Source: DATARH01 sp963746885 (lineage in GTDB: Bacteria; Pseudomonadota; Alphaproteobacteria; ATCC43930; CGMCC-115725). Taken from it: a stretch of DNA of 64,000 nucleotides. The DNA lies in contig CAVVDM010000013.1 in NCBI GenBank assembly GCA_963746885.1, positions 372,001 to 436,000 on the forward strand. The letters are read 5' to 3'. Shown here piece by piece: positions 36,322 through 46,350 of the stretch. A model generated the notes under the pieces. It did not search any database and was not told the DNA's origin. It was given only the letters and a program-made list of their open reading frames with translations. The position numbers were made by a program, and so were the translations under genes. The first letter of the stretch is position 1; every line of letters begins with the position of its first letter.

Positions 36322-37323
36322 ATGCCAACCGTCCAAGAAGCGGCATCCACTCCGACTCCGCTCGGCCTGCCGGACATCAAGGTCTCGGTGCGTCAGACCT
36401 TTGGAATCGACTCCGACCTGGAAGTCCCGGCATTCAGCCAGCCGAGCGAACACGTCCCCGATTTCGACGACGCCTATCGCTTCGATCACGACACGACGCT
36501 CGCCATTCTCGCCGGCTTCGCGTTCAACCGGCGGGTGATGATCTGCGGCTATCACGGCACCGGCAAATCGACCCATGTCGAGCAGGTCGCCTCGCGCCTC
36601 AACTGGCCTTGCATCCGTGTCAATCTCGACAGCCACATCAGCCGCATCGACCTGGTCGGCAAGGATGCAATCGTGCTGCGCGATTCGAAGCAGGTCACCG
36701 AGTTCCGCGAGGGCATCCTGCCCTGGGCGTTGCAGCATCCGGTGGCGCTGTGCTTCGACGAGTACGACGCCGGCCGCCCGGACGTCATGTTCGTGATCCA
36801 GCGCGTGCTCGAGGTCGAGGGCAAGCTGACGCTGTTGGACCAGAACCGGGTCATTCGGCCGCACCCGGCCTTCCGCCTGTTCTCGACCGCAAACACCGTC
36901 GGGCTCGGCGACACCACCGGCCTCTATCACGGCACGCAGCAGATCAACCAGGGCCAGATGGACCGCTGGAACATCGTCGCGACGCTGAACTATCTGCCGC
37001 ACGATGCCGAAGTCGAGATCGTGCTGTCCAAGGTGCCGAGCTACAACAACGAGGAGGGAAAGCGCCGCATCAGCGCGATGGTCGCGCTGGCCGACCTGAC
37101 CCGCGCCGGCTTCATCAACGGCGACATCTCGACCGTCATGTCGCCGCGCACGGTGATGACCTGGGCCGAGAACGCCCGCATCTTCGGCGACCTCGCCTTC
37201 GCCTTCCGGCTCACCTTCCTCAACAAGTGCGACGAGACCGAGCGGCCGACCGTGGCAGAGTATTACCAGCGCTGCTTCGGGACCGAATTGCCCGAAACCG
37301 GCGTCAACGCCACCTTGATGTAG
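36322..37323 (+). CDS. cobS: cobaltochelatase subunit CobS
   Basis: AAA+ ATPase subunit of the CobNST complex, which inserts cobalt into hydrogenobyrinic acid a,c-diamide in aerobic B12 synthesis. The 333-residue protein has Walker A in MICGYHGTGKSTHVEQVA, Walker B in ALCFDEYDAGRPDV, sensor sequence RLFSTANTVGLGDTTG, and arginine-finger region. The N-terminal DIKVSVRQTFGIDSDLEVPA is typical of CobS. It is followed 16 bp later by cobT; cobN is not in the window. Confidence 0.96.
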   Translation: MPTVQEAASTPTPLGLPDIKVSVRQTFGIDSDLEVPAFSQPSEHVPDFDDAYRFDHDTTLAILAGFAFNRRVMICGYHGTGKSTHVEQVASRLNWPCIRVNLDSHISRIDLVGKDAIVLRDSKQVTEFREGILPWALQHPVALCFDEYDAGRPDVMFVIQRVLEVEGKLTLLDQNRVIRPHPAFRLFSTANTVGLGDTTGLYHGTQQINQGQMDRWNIVATLNYLPHDAEVEIVLSKVPSYNNEEGKRRISAMVALADLTRAGFINGDISTVMSPRTVMTWAENARIFGDLAFAFRLTFLNKCDETERPTVAEYYQRCFGTELPETGVNATLM

Positions 37324-37339
37324 GGAGCACACCGGCATT

Positions 37340-39197
37340 ATGGCGCAGGCCTTCTCGCCGACCGAGATCTTCAAGCGCGCGACCGCCTCGACCTTGCGGG
37401 CGATCGCCGAGCAGGACGACGTGAACGTCGGCTTCGGCCCGGAACCCCCGGGCCTTTCCGGCAAGCGGGTCAAGTTGCCCAACCCGGCGCGCGACCTGCC
37501 GCCCGAGGAGGCGGCGCAGCTGCGCGGCACCGCCGACAGCCTGGCGCTGCGCCTGCGCTACCATAACGACGCCGTACATTCGAAGCGGATGCCGGGCAGC
37601 CCGATGGCGCGCGCCGTGTTCGAGGCATTGGAGCAGGCGCGCGTCGAGGCGCTGGGCTCGCGGCGCATGGTCGGGGTCGCCGCCAACCTGGCCGCGATGC
37701 TCGACGAGCAATATCGCCGCCAGGGCTTCGAGCGCGTCACCGAGCGCACCGAGAGCACGATGGCGGAGGCGGTGCGGCTGTTGACCCGCGAGGCCTTGAC
37801 CCATGAGCCGCCGCCGCCGGCGGCGCGTCAGGTCGTCGACCTGTGGCGCCCCTGGCTCGAAGGCAAGATCGCCAAGGACATCGACGAACTCAACAACGCG
37901 ATCCAGGACCAGGACCACTATGCCCGCGCCACCCGCCGGCTGATCCAGGACCTCGATATCGACCTCGGCGAGATTGACGATTCCTCGTCGGACGACAATC
38001 AGGGCGAGGGCGAGGAGGCTGACGGCGAGAACGAGAACGAGAGCGGCGAGAGCGCCAGCGCCGGCGCGCAGCCCTCGATGGACGGCTCGCCCTCCGACAG
38101 CGCCGATGCCGATGCCGAGGAGGATGGCGAGGCCGACGCCGAGGGCGAAATGATGCCCGGCGCCAGCGACGATGATCCCGGCAAACCCGGGCGGCCCGGG
38201 AACCTTGCCGCGCGGCCGGGCCGACGAAAACGCGATCTATCGCGCCTACAGCACGACGGCCGACGAGGTCATCGAAGCCGAAAAGCTGTGCGATTCCGAC
38301 GAGCTCGGCCGGCTGCGCCACCTGCTCGACCAGCAGTTGTCGCATCTGCAAAGCGTCATCGCGCGGCTGGCCAACCGCCTGCAGCGCCGCCTCCTGGCCA
38401 AGCAGACCCGCGCCTGGGAGTTCGACCTCGAAGAGGGCATCCTCGACGCGGCGCGCCTGTCCCGCGTCGTGACCAACCCGATCCTGCCGCTGTCCTACAA
38501 GCAGGAGCAGGAGACCGATTTCCGCGACACCGTGGTTTCGCTGCTGATCGACAATTCGGGCTCGATGCGCGGCCGGCCGATCACCGTCGCGGCGATGAGC
38601 GCCGACATCCTGGCGCGCACCCTCGAGCGCTGCGGCGTCAAGGTCGAGATCCTCGGCTTCACGACGCGGGCGTGGAAGGGCGGCCAGGCGCGCGAGCGCT
38701 GGATCGCCGCCGGCAAGCCGGCCAATCCCGGCCGGCTCAACGATCTGCGCCACATCGTCTACAAGCCGGCCGATGCGCCGTGGCGCCGCGCCCGGCGCAA
38801 TCTCGGGCTGATGCTGCGCGAGGGCATCCTGAAGGAGAACATCGACGGCGAAGCCTTGATGTGGGCGTATAACCGGCTGCTCGGCCGGCCCGAGGAGCGC
38901 AAGATCCTGATGGTGATTTCGGACGGCGCGCCGGTCGACGATTCGACGTTGTCGGTCAATCCGGGCAACTACCTCGAAAAGCACCTGCGCGAGGTGATCC
39001 GCGACATCGAGAAGATGGGCGTCGTCGAATTGACCGCGATCGGCATCGGCCATGACGTGACCCGCTATTACCGCCGCGCCGTGACGATCGTCGACGCCGA
39101 GCAGCTGGGCGGCGTCATGCTCGAACGCCTCGCCGATCTGTTCGAGGAGGAGGGCTCCGGCCGCACCCGCGTCCGAAGCCGCCGCCGCGCTGCATAA
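37340..39197 (+). CDS. cobT: cobaltochelatase subunit CobT (one frameshift)
   Basis: Partner of CobS in the cobaltochelatase. After correction it has 618 residues: an N-terminal helical part (RVKLPNPARDLPPEEAAQLRG), an acidic low-complexity linker (about residues 210-280, rich in Asp, Glu and Ser), then a C-terminal von Willebrand A domain with the MIDAS motif LLIDNSGSMRGRP, later ILMVISDGAPVDDST and AIGIGHDVTRYYRRA. One extra G near 38220 separates the linker from RADENAIYRAYSTTADEV. The length and order match known CobT. It converges on recR with a 6 bp gap. Confidence 0.94.
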
Positions 39198-39203
39198 GGA
39201 CAG

Positions 39204-39785
39204 CTACAGCGCCCGCCTTGCCTTGAGGGCGGCGGTCAGGGTGCCTTCGTCGAGGTAGTCGAGTTCGCCGCCGATCGGCACGCCTTGCGCCAGGCGCGAG
39301 ATGCGGGCGCCGGTGGCGGCGGCGCGGTCGGCGATGTAATGCGCCGTCGTCTGGCCCTCGACGGTCGCGTTGAGCGCCAGGATCAGCTCGCTGTCCGGTC
39401 CGAGCCGGCCGATCAGCCGGGCGATATTGAGGTCGTCGGGGCCGATCCCATCCAAGGCTGACAACGTTCCGCCGAGCACGTGATAGCGGCCGCGGAAGGC
39501 GCCGGTGCGTTCCAGTGCCCACAGATCGGCGAGGTCCTCGACGACGCAGATCGCCAGCGGATCGCGCTCGTTGTCGCGGCAGATCGCACAGGGATCGGCG
39601 GTGTCGATATTGCCGCAGCTCGAGCACGGCCGAATTGCCGATGCCGCCGCGGCCATCGCCGCCGCCAGCGGCTGCATGACCTGTTCGCGCCGCTTGACCA
39701 GAAACAGCGCCGCGCGCCGCGCCGAGCGCGGACCCAGCCCCGGCAACCGCGCCAGCAATTGGATCAGCGTGTCGAGCTCGGACAT
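39204..39785 (-). CDS. recR: recombination protein RecR
   Basis: A 193-residue DNA-binding protein that helps RecFOR load RecA at gaps. An N-terminal helix-hairpin-helix is followed by the zinc finger CSSCGNIDTADPCAICRD. The Toprim domain reads ICVVEDLADLWALERTGAF, YHVLGGTLSALDGIGPDDL and ALNATVEGQTTAHYIAD. It is complete. In many bacteria recR follows dnaX and ybaB; here those are 13-15 kb away. RecR is instead last in a leftward set after a FAD oxidoreductase gene, 8 bp upstream. Confidence 0.95.
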   Translation of the reverse strand: MSELDTLIQLLARLPGLGPRSARRAALFLVKRREQVMQPLAAAMAAAASAIRPCSSCGNIDTADPCAICRDNERDPLAICVVEDLADLWALERTGAFRGRYHVLGGTLSALDGIGPDDLNIARLIGRLGPDSELILALNATVEGQTTAHYIADRAAATGARISRLAQGVPIGGELDYLDEGTLTAALKARRAL

Positions 39786-39793
39786 GCCGGCGC

Positions 39794-40900
39794 TCAGCCC
39801 CCGAGCTTTTCCAATGCCAGATCGGCGAGCGGCAGGGACGCGGTCAGCCCCGGCGATTCGATGCCGTACATATTGACGAGGCCCGGGATGCCGTGCGCCT
39901 CCCTCCCCTGCACGACAAAATCGGCGGCGGCCTCGTTGGGGCCGCTGATCTTCGGGCGGATGCCGGCATAGCCGGGCTGCAATGCGTCGTCGCGCAGGCC
40001 CGGCCAATAGCGCCGCACCGCCGCGTAAAAGGAGTCGCAGCGGCGCGGATCGACCGCGTAATCGACCCCATCGATCCATTCGACATCGGGGCCGAAGCGG
40101 GCCTGGCCGGCGAGGTCGAGCGTGATGTGGACACCGAGCCCGCCCGGCACCGGCACCGGGTAGATCAGCCGGCGGAACGGCGTCTTGCCGCTCAGCGTGA
40201 AATAGCAGCCGCGGCAGAAATAGGCGGGCGGGATCGTGTCGAGCGGCACGGCGTCGATGCTGCGGGCGAATGCCGGGGCGTAGAGGCCGGCGGCGTTGAC
40301 CAGCAGACGGCAGCGAATCGTCGTCGGCTCGTCGCCGCCGACATCGAGCTCGAACCCGTCGCCCCGCACCCGCCCCGACAGCACCGGCGAGCGGAACGCG
40401 ACAAAGGCGCCGGCATCCTCGGCGTCGCCCTGATAAGCCAGCATCAGCGCGTGGCTGTCGACGATCCCGGTCGAGGGCGACAGCAGGGCCGCGACGCAAT
40501 GCAGCTCGGGCTCCATCCGTTGCGCCTCGGCGACGCTCAGCCATGCGAGGTCGTCGACGCCGTTGGCGCGCGCCGCCGCCTCGATCTTCTCGACGCCGGG
40601 GATCTCGTCCTCGCTGGTGGCGACGATCAATTTGCCGAGCCGGCTGTGCGGCACACCGTGCGCGGCGCAATAGGCGTAGAGGCGGTGGCGGCCGGCGACG
40701 CAGCAGGTCGCCTTGAGGCTGCCCTGCGGATAGTAGAGCCCGCCATGGATCACCTCGCTGTTGCGCGAGGAGGTCTCGAACCCGATCGTGTAGGCGCGCT
40801 CCAGCACGACGACCTCATGCCCGGCCAGCGCCAATGCCCGCGCCGCCGCCAAGCCGATCACCCCGGCCCCGACCACCACCGCTTCAACCTCGTCCACCAA
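39794..40900 (-). CDS. FAD-dependent oxidoreductase, L-2-hydroxyglutarate oxidase-like
   Basis: A 368-residue DAO-fold flavoenzyme. FAD binding: EAVVVGAGVIGLAAARALA. Characteristic of the LhgO/L2HGDH group are FETSSRNSEVIHGGLYYP and SLKATCCVAGRHRLYAYC, with HGIPGLVNMYGIESPGLTA at the C-terminus. LhgO oxidises L-2-hydroxyglutarate to 2-oxoglutarate at the membrane, passing electrons to quinone. The residues around the motif support that group, but a related 2-hydroxy acid is possible. It lies 6 bp after the VOC gene and 8 bp before recR. Confidence 0.85.
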   Translation of the reverse strand: MVDEVEAVVVGAGVIGLAAARALALAGHEVVVLERAYTIGFETSSRNSEVIHGGLYYPQGSLKATCCVAGRHRLYAYCAAHGVPHSRLGKLIVATSEDEIPGVEKIEAAARANGVDDLAWLSVAEAQRMEPELHCVAALLSPSTGIVDSHALMLAYQGDAEDAGAFVAFRSPVLSGRVRGDGFELDVGGDEPTTIRCRLLVNAAGLYAPAFARSIDAVPLDTIPPAYFCRGCYFTLSGKTPFRRLIYPVPVPGGLGVHITLDLAGQARFGPDVEWIDGVDYAVDPRRCDSFYAAVRRYWPGLRDDALQPGYAGIRPKISGPNEAAADFVVQGREAHGIPGLVNMYGIESPGLTASLPLADLALEKLGG

Positions 40901-40906
40901 CCCTCC

Positions 40907-41335
40907 TCACAGGAAACGGTCGTCGGGCGGGCCTTTCAGTTCGACCGTGTTGCCGTCCGGGTCGGTGATGTAGAGCGACGAGCCGTAGCCTTCGGCGCCG
41001 TAGCGGCGGCGGACCTCGCCGGCATCGATGCCGTGGCGCGCCAGATGCGCGGTCAGGGCGGGCACGTCCATCGCCTCGATGCGCACCGCGAAATGGTCCA
41101 TGTTATTGCCCATCTCGTCGTCCTCGGGGCGCGGCACGAGGTCGATCATCGCGGCGCCGGCGCGCAATTGCACCAGCCCGATCAACTCCAGCCGGCGCTC
41201 GACATGGCAGCCGAGCACCGCCTCGTAAAATGCGATCGCGCGGTCGATATCGGCGACGCGCAACACGACATGGTCGAGGCCCTTGATCCGCAGCGCGGCA
41301 TCGCCGCGGGTGACCGGGGTGGCGTCATCCGGCAT
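40907..41335 (-). CDS. VOC family (glyoxalase-like) protein
   Basis: A 142-residue vicinal oxygen chelate protein with two beta-alpha-beta-beta-beta modules. IKGLDHVVLRVADIDRAIAFYEAVLG supplies the first metal His (cited by GLDHVVLRVADI), NNMDHFAVRIEAMDV the second, and YITDPDGNTVELKG the Glu. The family includes glyoxalase I, dioxygenases and resistance proteins; no substrate can be assigned. It is part of a leftward set EF-hand, VOC, FAD oxidoreductase, recR. Confidence 0.87.
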   Translation of the reverse strand: MPDDATPVTRGDAALRIKGLDHVVLRVADIDRAIAFYEAVLGCHVERRLELIGLVQLRAGAAMIDLVPRPEDDEMGNNMDHFAVRIEAMDVPALTAHLARHGIDAGEVRRRYGAEGYGSSLYITDPDGNTVELKGPPDDRFL

Positions 41336-41350
41336 GGTCGGTTCCTCCCG

Positions 41351-41641
41351 TTAATGCGGCGGCGCCTTGCGCGCCTGGTGATGCGCCTCACGATAGGCGC
41401 GGCGCTCGTCTGCGGTCAGGACGCCGTCATGGTTGGCGTCCATCCGGTCAAACCGCTTTTCGGCGTTGCGCTTGGCGTGCTCGATATATTCGTCGCGGGT
41501 GATGTCGCCGCCCCGGTAGTGCTTGCCGCTCGACGCTGACGCCGCGGCGGCGGCCGGCGGCGTGGCGGGCGCCGTGCCCTGGGCGACCGCGGCCACCGGA
41601 CAGAGCAGGAGCAACAGGCTCGCGACGAGAAAGGCGCGCAT
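41351..41641 (-). CDS. exported EF-hand protein
   Basis: A 96-residue protein with a signal peptide (MRAFLVASLLLLLCPVAAVAQ) cited by its core LVASLLLLL and cleavage after AVA. An alanine- and proline-rich spacer follows, then one canonical EF-hand loop, DRMDANHDGVLTADE, preceded by an incomplete one (GGDITRDEYIEHAK). It probably binds calcium in the periplasm. Start at 41641; the longer frame upstream lacks a signal sequence. It is first of the leftward set ending in recR. Confidence 0.83.
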   Translation of the reverse strand: MRAFLVASLLLLLCPVAAVAQGTAPATPPAAAAASASSGKHYRGGDITRDEYIEHAKRNAEKRFDRMDANHDGVLTADERRAYREAHHQARKAPPH

Positions 41642-41800
41642 GATCGGGTTCCCGGACAGATTACCGCGCCGGGCGAGCCTAGCGAACCGGCGGCGGCGGG
41701 GCAATCTTTCAACCGCCGGATCGGGCCAATGGCGCTAGGAATTGCCGCCGCGGCGGCGCTAAAGTCGGCGTCTTACCAGCTCGTCAGCCAGCGAGGACAG

Positions 41801-42681
41801 ATGCAGCCCATCCGCATCGGCAATTTCGAGGTCAGCCGCGTCGCCGATTTCGAGGGGCCATCCTTCGACCCCTGCGAGTTCTTCCCCGATTTCGACCCCG
41901 AGGTGGTGCGCGCCAACGCCGATCTGCTGGGCCCGCGACTGGTCGATCCGGCGAGCGGCAAGCTGGTGTTCAGCTTTCACAGCTTCGTCGTGCGGACCGG
42001 CCGCCACAACATCCTGATCGATTCCTGCATCGGCAACGACAAGGAGCGCCCGGCCCGGCCGCAATGGCACCATATGCACACGCCCTACATCGAGGATCTG
42101 GCGCGCGTCGGGGTCGGCGTCGAGGACATCGACTTTGTCATGTGCACCCATCTGCACTGGGACCATGTCGGCTGGAACACGCGGCTCGCCGACGGCAAAT
42201 GGGTCCCGACCTTTCCGAAGGCGCGCTACATCATGGCGCAGCGCGAATTCGATCATTGGAAGAAGTGTGCACGACAGCGGCGCCGACACGCCGCACGCCA
42301 CCGCCTTCGGCGACAGCATCCTGCCGGTCGTCGCGACCGGCCAGGCGCTGCTGGTCGGCGACGATTATCGCGCTCGATGACGGGTTGTGGTTCGAGCCCT
42401 ATCCCGGCCACACGCCGGGGAATGTCGTGATCCATGCCCGCTCGGGCGGCGAGCGCGGCCTCTTTGTCGGCGACGTGCTGCACCACCCGCTGCAATGCCT
42501 GAAGCCGGAATGGTCGACCCGCGCCTGCTTCGACCCGGACGCCTCGCGGGTCAGCCGCACCCGCCTGATCGAGGAGCAGGCCGACAGCGGCACGCTGGTC
42601 ATGCCGGCGCATTTCCCCGACCCGACCGCCGGCTGGATCCGCCGGCACGGCGCCGCCTACCGCTTCGCCTTCCGCGAGTAA
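41801..42681 (+). CDS. MBL fold metallo-hydrolase (two frameshifts)
   Basis: A 292-residue metallo-beta-lactamase-fold hydrolase. The zinc site HLHWDHVGWNT is intact, as are YPGHTPGNVVIHA (third His), GLFVGDVLHHPLQ (Asp) and VMPAHFPDPTAGWI (last His). Extra bases near 42266 (before HDSGADTPHATAFGD) and 42369 (before LDDGLWFEPY) interrupt the middle. It begins MQPIRIGNFEVSRVADFEG. Relatives act on lactones or other esters. It lies 47 bp upstream of selD on the same strand, but no link to selenium is established. Confidence 0.87.
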
Positions 42682-42728
42682 GGCGGCACGGGTCGGACGC
42701 CGGACGGATTGCCCGGGCATAGTGGCAG

Positions 42729-44967
42729 ATGCCGATGCCGCAAGCCGTTCCGATCGCCCAGGATCTCGTGCTCGTCGGCGGCGGCCATGCCCATGTCCAT
42801 GTGCTGAAGCGCTTCGGCATGCGGCCGCAGCCCGGGGTGCGGCTGACGCTGATCGCCCGCGATGTCGAGACGCCCTATTCCGGCATGCTGCCGGGCTATG
42901 TCGCCGGGCATTACCGCTTTGACGAATGCCATATCGACCTGGTGCGGCTGGCGCGGTTTGCCGGCGCGCGGCTGATCCATGACGAGGCGACCGGGCTCGA
43001 CCGCGCCGGCAGGCAGGTGCTGTGCGGCAACCATCCGCCGATCCGCTACGATCTCGTCTCGCTCGACATCGGCTCGACGCCGGGTGTCGACGAGGTGCCG
43101 GGGGCGGCCGAGCATACCGTCCCGGTCAAGCCGATCGCGCATTTCGCGGCGCGCTGGGAGGCGCTGCTGGCGCGCGCCCGCGACCAGGGCGGGGTGCGCC
43201 TCGCGATCGTCGGCGGCGGCGCCGGCGGGGTCGAGCTGGCCTTGGCCGCACATCACCGGCTGACGGTGCTGCTCGGCGCCGCGCCCGAGGTCACGCTGGT
43301 GACGCGCGACGCGCTGTTGCCGTCGCACAATCGGCGGGTGCGCGATCGCTTTGCCCGCCTCCTCGCCGAGCGCGGCATCCGCACCGTCACCGACAACCCG
43401 ATCGTGCGGGTCGAGCCCGGCTGCCTGTTGACCGCAGACGGCACGATGATCGCGTTCGACGAGGCGCTTTGGGTGACGCAAGCGGCCGGGGCGCCGTGGC
43501 TCGCCGCGACCGGGTTGCCGCTCGACGCGCGCGGCTTTGTCATGATCGACGAAAATTTGCGCTCGCCGGCCGACGAGGCCGTCTTCGCCGCCGGCGACGT
43601 CGCGACGATGACGGGCCATCCGCGCGACAAATCCGGCGTCTACGCGGTGCGCGCCGGGCCGCCGCTCGCCGCCAATCTGCGCCGCGCGCTGACCGGTCGG
43701 CCGCTGCGCCGCGCCGTGCCGCAAAAGCGGGCATTGGCGCTGATCGGCAGCGGCGACGGCCGCGCCGTCGCGTCGCGCGGGCCGTTCTCGGCCTATGGCC
43801 GTGTTTGGTGGCACCTGAAGAACTGGATCGACCGGCGCTGGATGCGGCGTTACACCGACCTGCCGGCGATGGCCGACGACGGTGCGGCGGACGCGATGCG
43901 CTGCGGCGGCTGCGCCGCCAAAGTGCCGGCCGAGGTGTTAGCGCGTGCCGTCGCCCGGCTCGGGGCGGCGTCGAGCGCGGCGGTGACGATCGGCCTTGAC
44001 AGCCCCGACGACGCCGCGCTGCTGTCGTTTCCCGGCGCGCCGCCCTTATTGCAGACCGTCGATTTTTTCCGCGCGATGGTAAGCGACCCCTATCTGTTCG
44101 GCCGTATCGCCGCGACCCACGCGCTCGGCGACATCTATGCGATGGGCGGCCTGCCCGAGACCGCGCTGGCGATCGCCAGCCTGCCGCCGTCGCGCCCGGC
44201 GATCGTCGAGCATGATCTGTTTCACCTGCTGAAGGGCGGCACCGCAGTGCTGGAAGCGGCCGGTGCGGTGTTGGTCGGCGGCCACAGCGCCGAGGGCGCC
44301 GAAATGGCGCTCGGCTTTGCGGTGACCGGCCGGCCGCGACCCGGCCATCTATTGCGCAAGGGCGGCCTCAAACCGGGCGACCGTCTCATCCTGACCAAGC
44401 CGCTCGGCACCGGCGTCATCCTCGCCGCCGAGATGCGCGGGCGGGCGGCGGCGCGCACGGTCGAGGCGGCGATCACGACGATGCTGCAATCCGCCGCCGC
44501 TGCCTCCGCCAGCCTCGTCGCGCACGGTGCCACCGCCTGCACCGACGTGACCGGGTTCGGCCTGCTCGGTCACCTCACGGAAATGCTGGCTGCCTCGGGC
44601 GCCGACGCGTGTCTCGATCCGGTGTCGATCCCGGTGCTCGACGGCGCCATGGCGCTATTCGCCGAGGGCCTCGCCAGCTCGTTGCACGGCGCCAACCTCG
44701 CCGCGCTTTCGGCTCTTGCGCCCGGCAACCCGGAGCCCGACCCGGCTCTCGCAGCGCTGTTGATCGACCCGCAAACCGCGGGCGGCCTCCTCGCCGGCGT
44801 GCCGGCCGAACGCGCCGCCCCGTGCCTCGACGAATTGCGCCGGCTCGGGTACCAGCGCCGCGCAGATCGGCGTCGCCCTCGCCCGCACCGGCGCCCAGCC
44901 GCGCGTCCGCCTCGATCCGGGCTGCCTGCGGTCGCCGGCCACGCCGCTCGCGGTAGCCGCAAAATGA
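42729..44967 (+). CDS. selD: selenide, water dikinase fused to NADH-dehydrogenase-like domain (one frameshift)
   Basis: A two-domain protein of 745 residues. Residues 1 to about 375 are an FAD/NAD-binding reductase (LVLVGGGHAHVHVLKRFG, VETPYSGMLPGYVAG, LAIVGGGAGGVELALA, FAAGDVATM). From about 388 it is SelD, which makes selenophosphate from selenide and ATP. MRCGGCAAKV holds the catalytic Cys and Lys (C392/C395, K398), followed by DDAALL, DIYAMGGLPETAL, GGHSAEGAEM and DVTGFGLLGHL. The codon at 42902 + 1 kb (43902) is TGC, so this is the cysteine form and not itself a selenoprotein. One extra G near 44847 hides the true C-terminus (SAAQIGVALARTG), which overlaps selA by ATGA. Confidence 0.94.
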
Positions 44968-46350
44968 CGCGCGACCATCGCGCTTCGCTGCCCGCCGTCG
45001 ACCGCGTGCTGCGCGCGACCGGGGCCGCGGTGCTGATCGAGCGGCATGGCCGCACACTGGTCGTCGACGCGGTGCGCGAGGCGCTCGCGGCATGCCGCGA
45101 CGCCGGCGAATCCGCCTCGGTCGAGGCGATCGTCGCGGCCAGCGACGCAGCATTGGCGCGGCTGATGCGGCCGTCGCAGCGCCGCGTCTTCAACCTGACC
45201 GGCACCGTCTTGCACACCAATCTCGGCCGCGCGCCGTTGCCCGAGGAGGCAGTGGCAGCGGCGGCCGAGGCGATGCGCTCCCCGACGACCCTCGAATACG
45301 ATGTCGCCAGCGGGCGCCGCGGCGAGCGCGACGACCACGTCGCCTCGTGGCTCAAGCGCCTGACCGGCGCCGAGGCCGCACTCGCGGTCAACAACAATGC
45401 CGGCGCGCTGCTTTTGGCGCTGAACGCGCTGGCGGCCGGGCGCGAGGCAATCGTGTCGCGCGGCGAGCTGATCGAGATCGGCGGCGCGTTCCGCCTGCCC
45501 GACATCATGCAGCGCGCCGGGACGCGTCTGCGCGAGGTCGGCACCACCAACCGCACCCATCTGCGCGACTTCGCCGCCGCGATCGGGCCGGAGACGGCGC
45601 TGATCCTCAAGGTGCACACCAGCAATTACGAGATCCAGGGCTTTACCGCATCGGTGCCGGCATCACGGCTGGCCGGCCTTGCGCATCAGCACCACCTGCC
45701 GCTCGTCGAGGATCTCGGCAGCGGCACCCTCGTCGATCTCGACCGCTGGGGCCTGCCGCACGAGCCGACCGTCGCCGAAAGCCTGAAGGCCGGCGCCGAC
45801 CTCGTCACCTTCAGCGGCGACAAGCTGCTTGGGCGGGCCGCAGGCCGGGCTGGTGGTCGGCCGCGCCGACCTCGTTGCGGCGCTGGCGCAGAACCCGCTG
45901 AAGCGCGCCCTGCGCCTCGACAAGATCCGCCTCGCCGCATTGGAGGCGGTGCTGCGTCTCTATGCCGACCCCGACCGCCTCGCCGAGCGGCTGCCGGCGC
46001 TGCGGCTCCTGACACGACCGCAGGGAGAGATAGCGGCGCTGGCGCGGCGGCTGCTGCCGCAACTGGCGCGGGCACTCGACGGCATCGCCACGGCCGATAT
46101 TGTCGAGACAAAGAGCCAGATCGGCAGCGGCGCCCTGCCGGTGTCGCTGTTGCCGAGCGCCGGCCTCGCCCTGGCGCCGCTCACATCCTCCGGCGCCGCG
46201 GTCGAAGCGTTGGCGCGCCGCCTGCGCGGATTGCCGGTGCCGGTGATCGGCCATATCGCGGCCGGCCGCGTCATCCTCGACCTGCGCTGCCTCGAGGACG
46301 AAGCCGCGTTCGTCGGCCAGCTCGGCGCCCTTGCGACGGCAACGCCATGA
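44964..46350 (+). CDS. selA: L-seryl-tRNA(Sec) selenium transferase (one frameshift)
   Basis: PLP enzyme that converts seryl-tRNA(Sec) to selenocysteyl-tRNA(Sec) using selenophosphate. Restored length is 461 residues. Motifs: RRVFNLTGTVLHTNLGRAPL, EAALAVNNNAGALLLALN, EIGGAFRLPDIM, LKVHTSNYEIQGFT, LVEDLGSGTLVDL, and the PLP lysine K287 in TFSGDKLLGGPQAG. One extra T near 45830 (GCTTGG context) breaks the sequence just after that lysine. The rest (GLVVGRADLVAAL to ATATP) is in the next frame. It overlaps selD and selB by ATGA at each end, so the three are coupled. Confidence 0.94.

Noticed and set aside
39204..40670. A 488-codon frame joining arginine-rich sequence to RecR
   Set aside because: The first 295 codons are a shadow of the FAD oxidoreductase gene in the next frame; RecR starts at 39785.
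43902..43904. Selenocysteine in SelD itself
   Set aside because: The catalytic codon is TGC (cysteine), not TGA.
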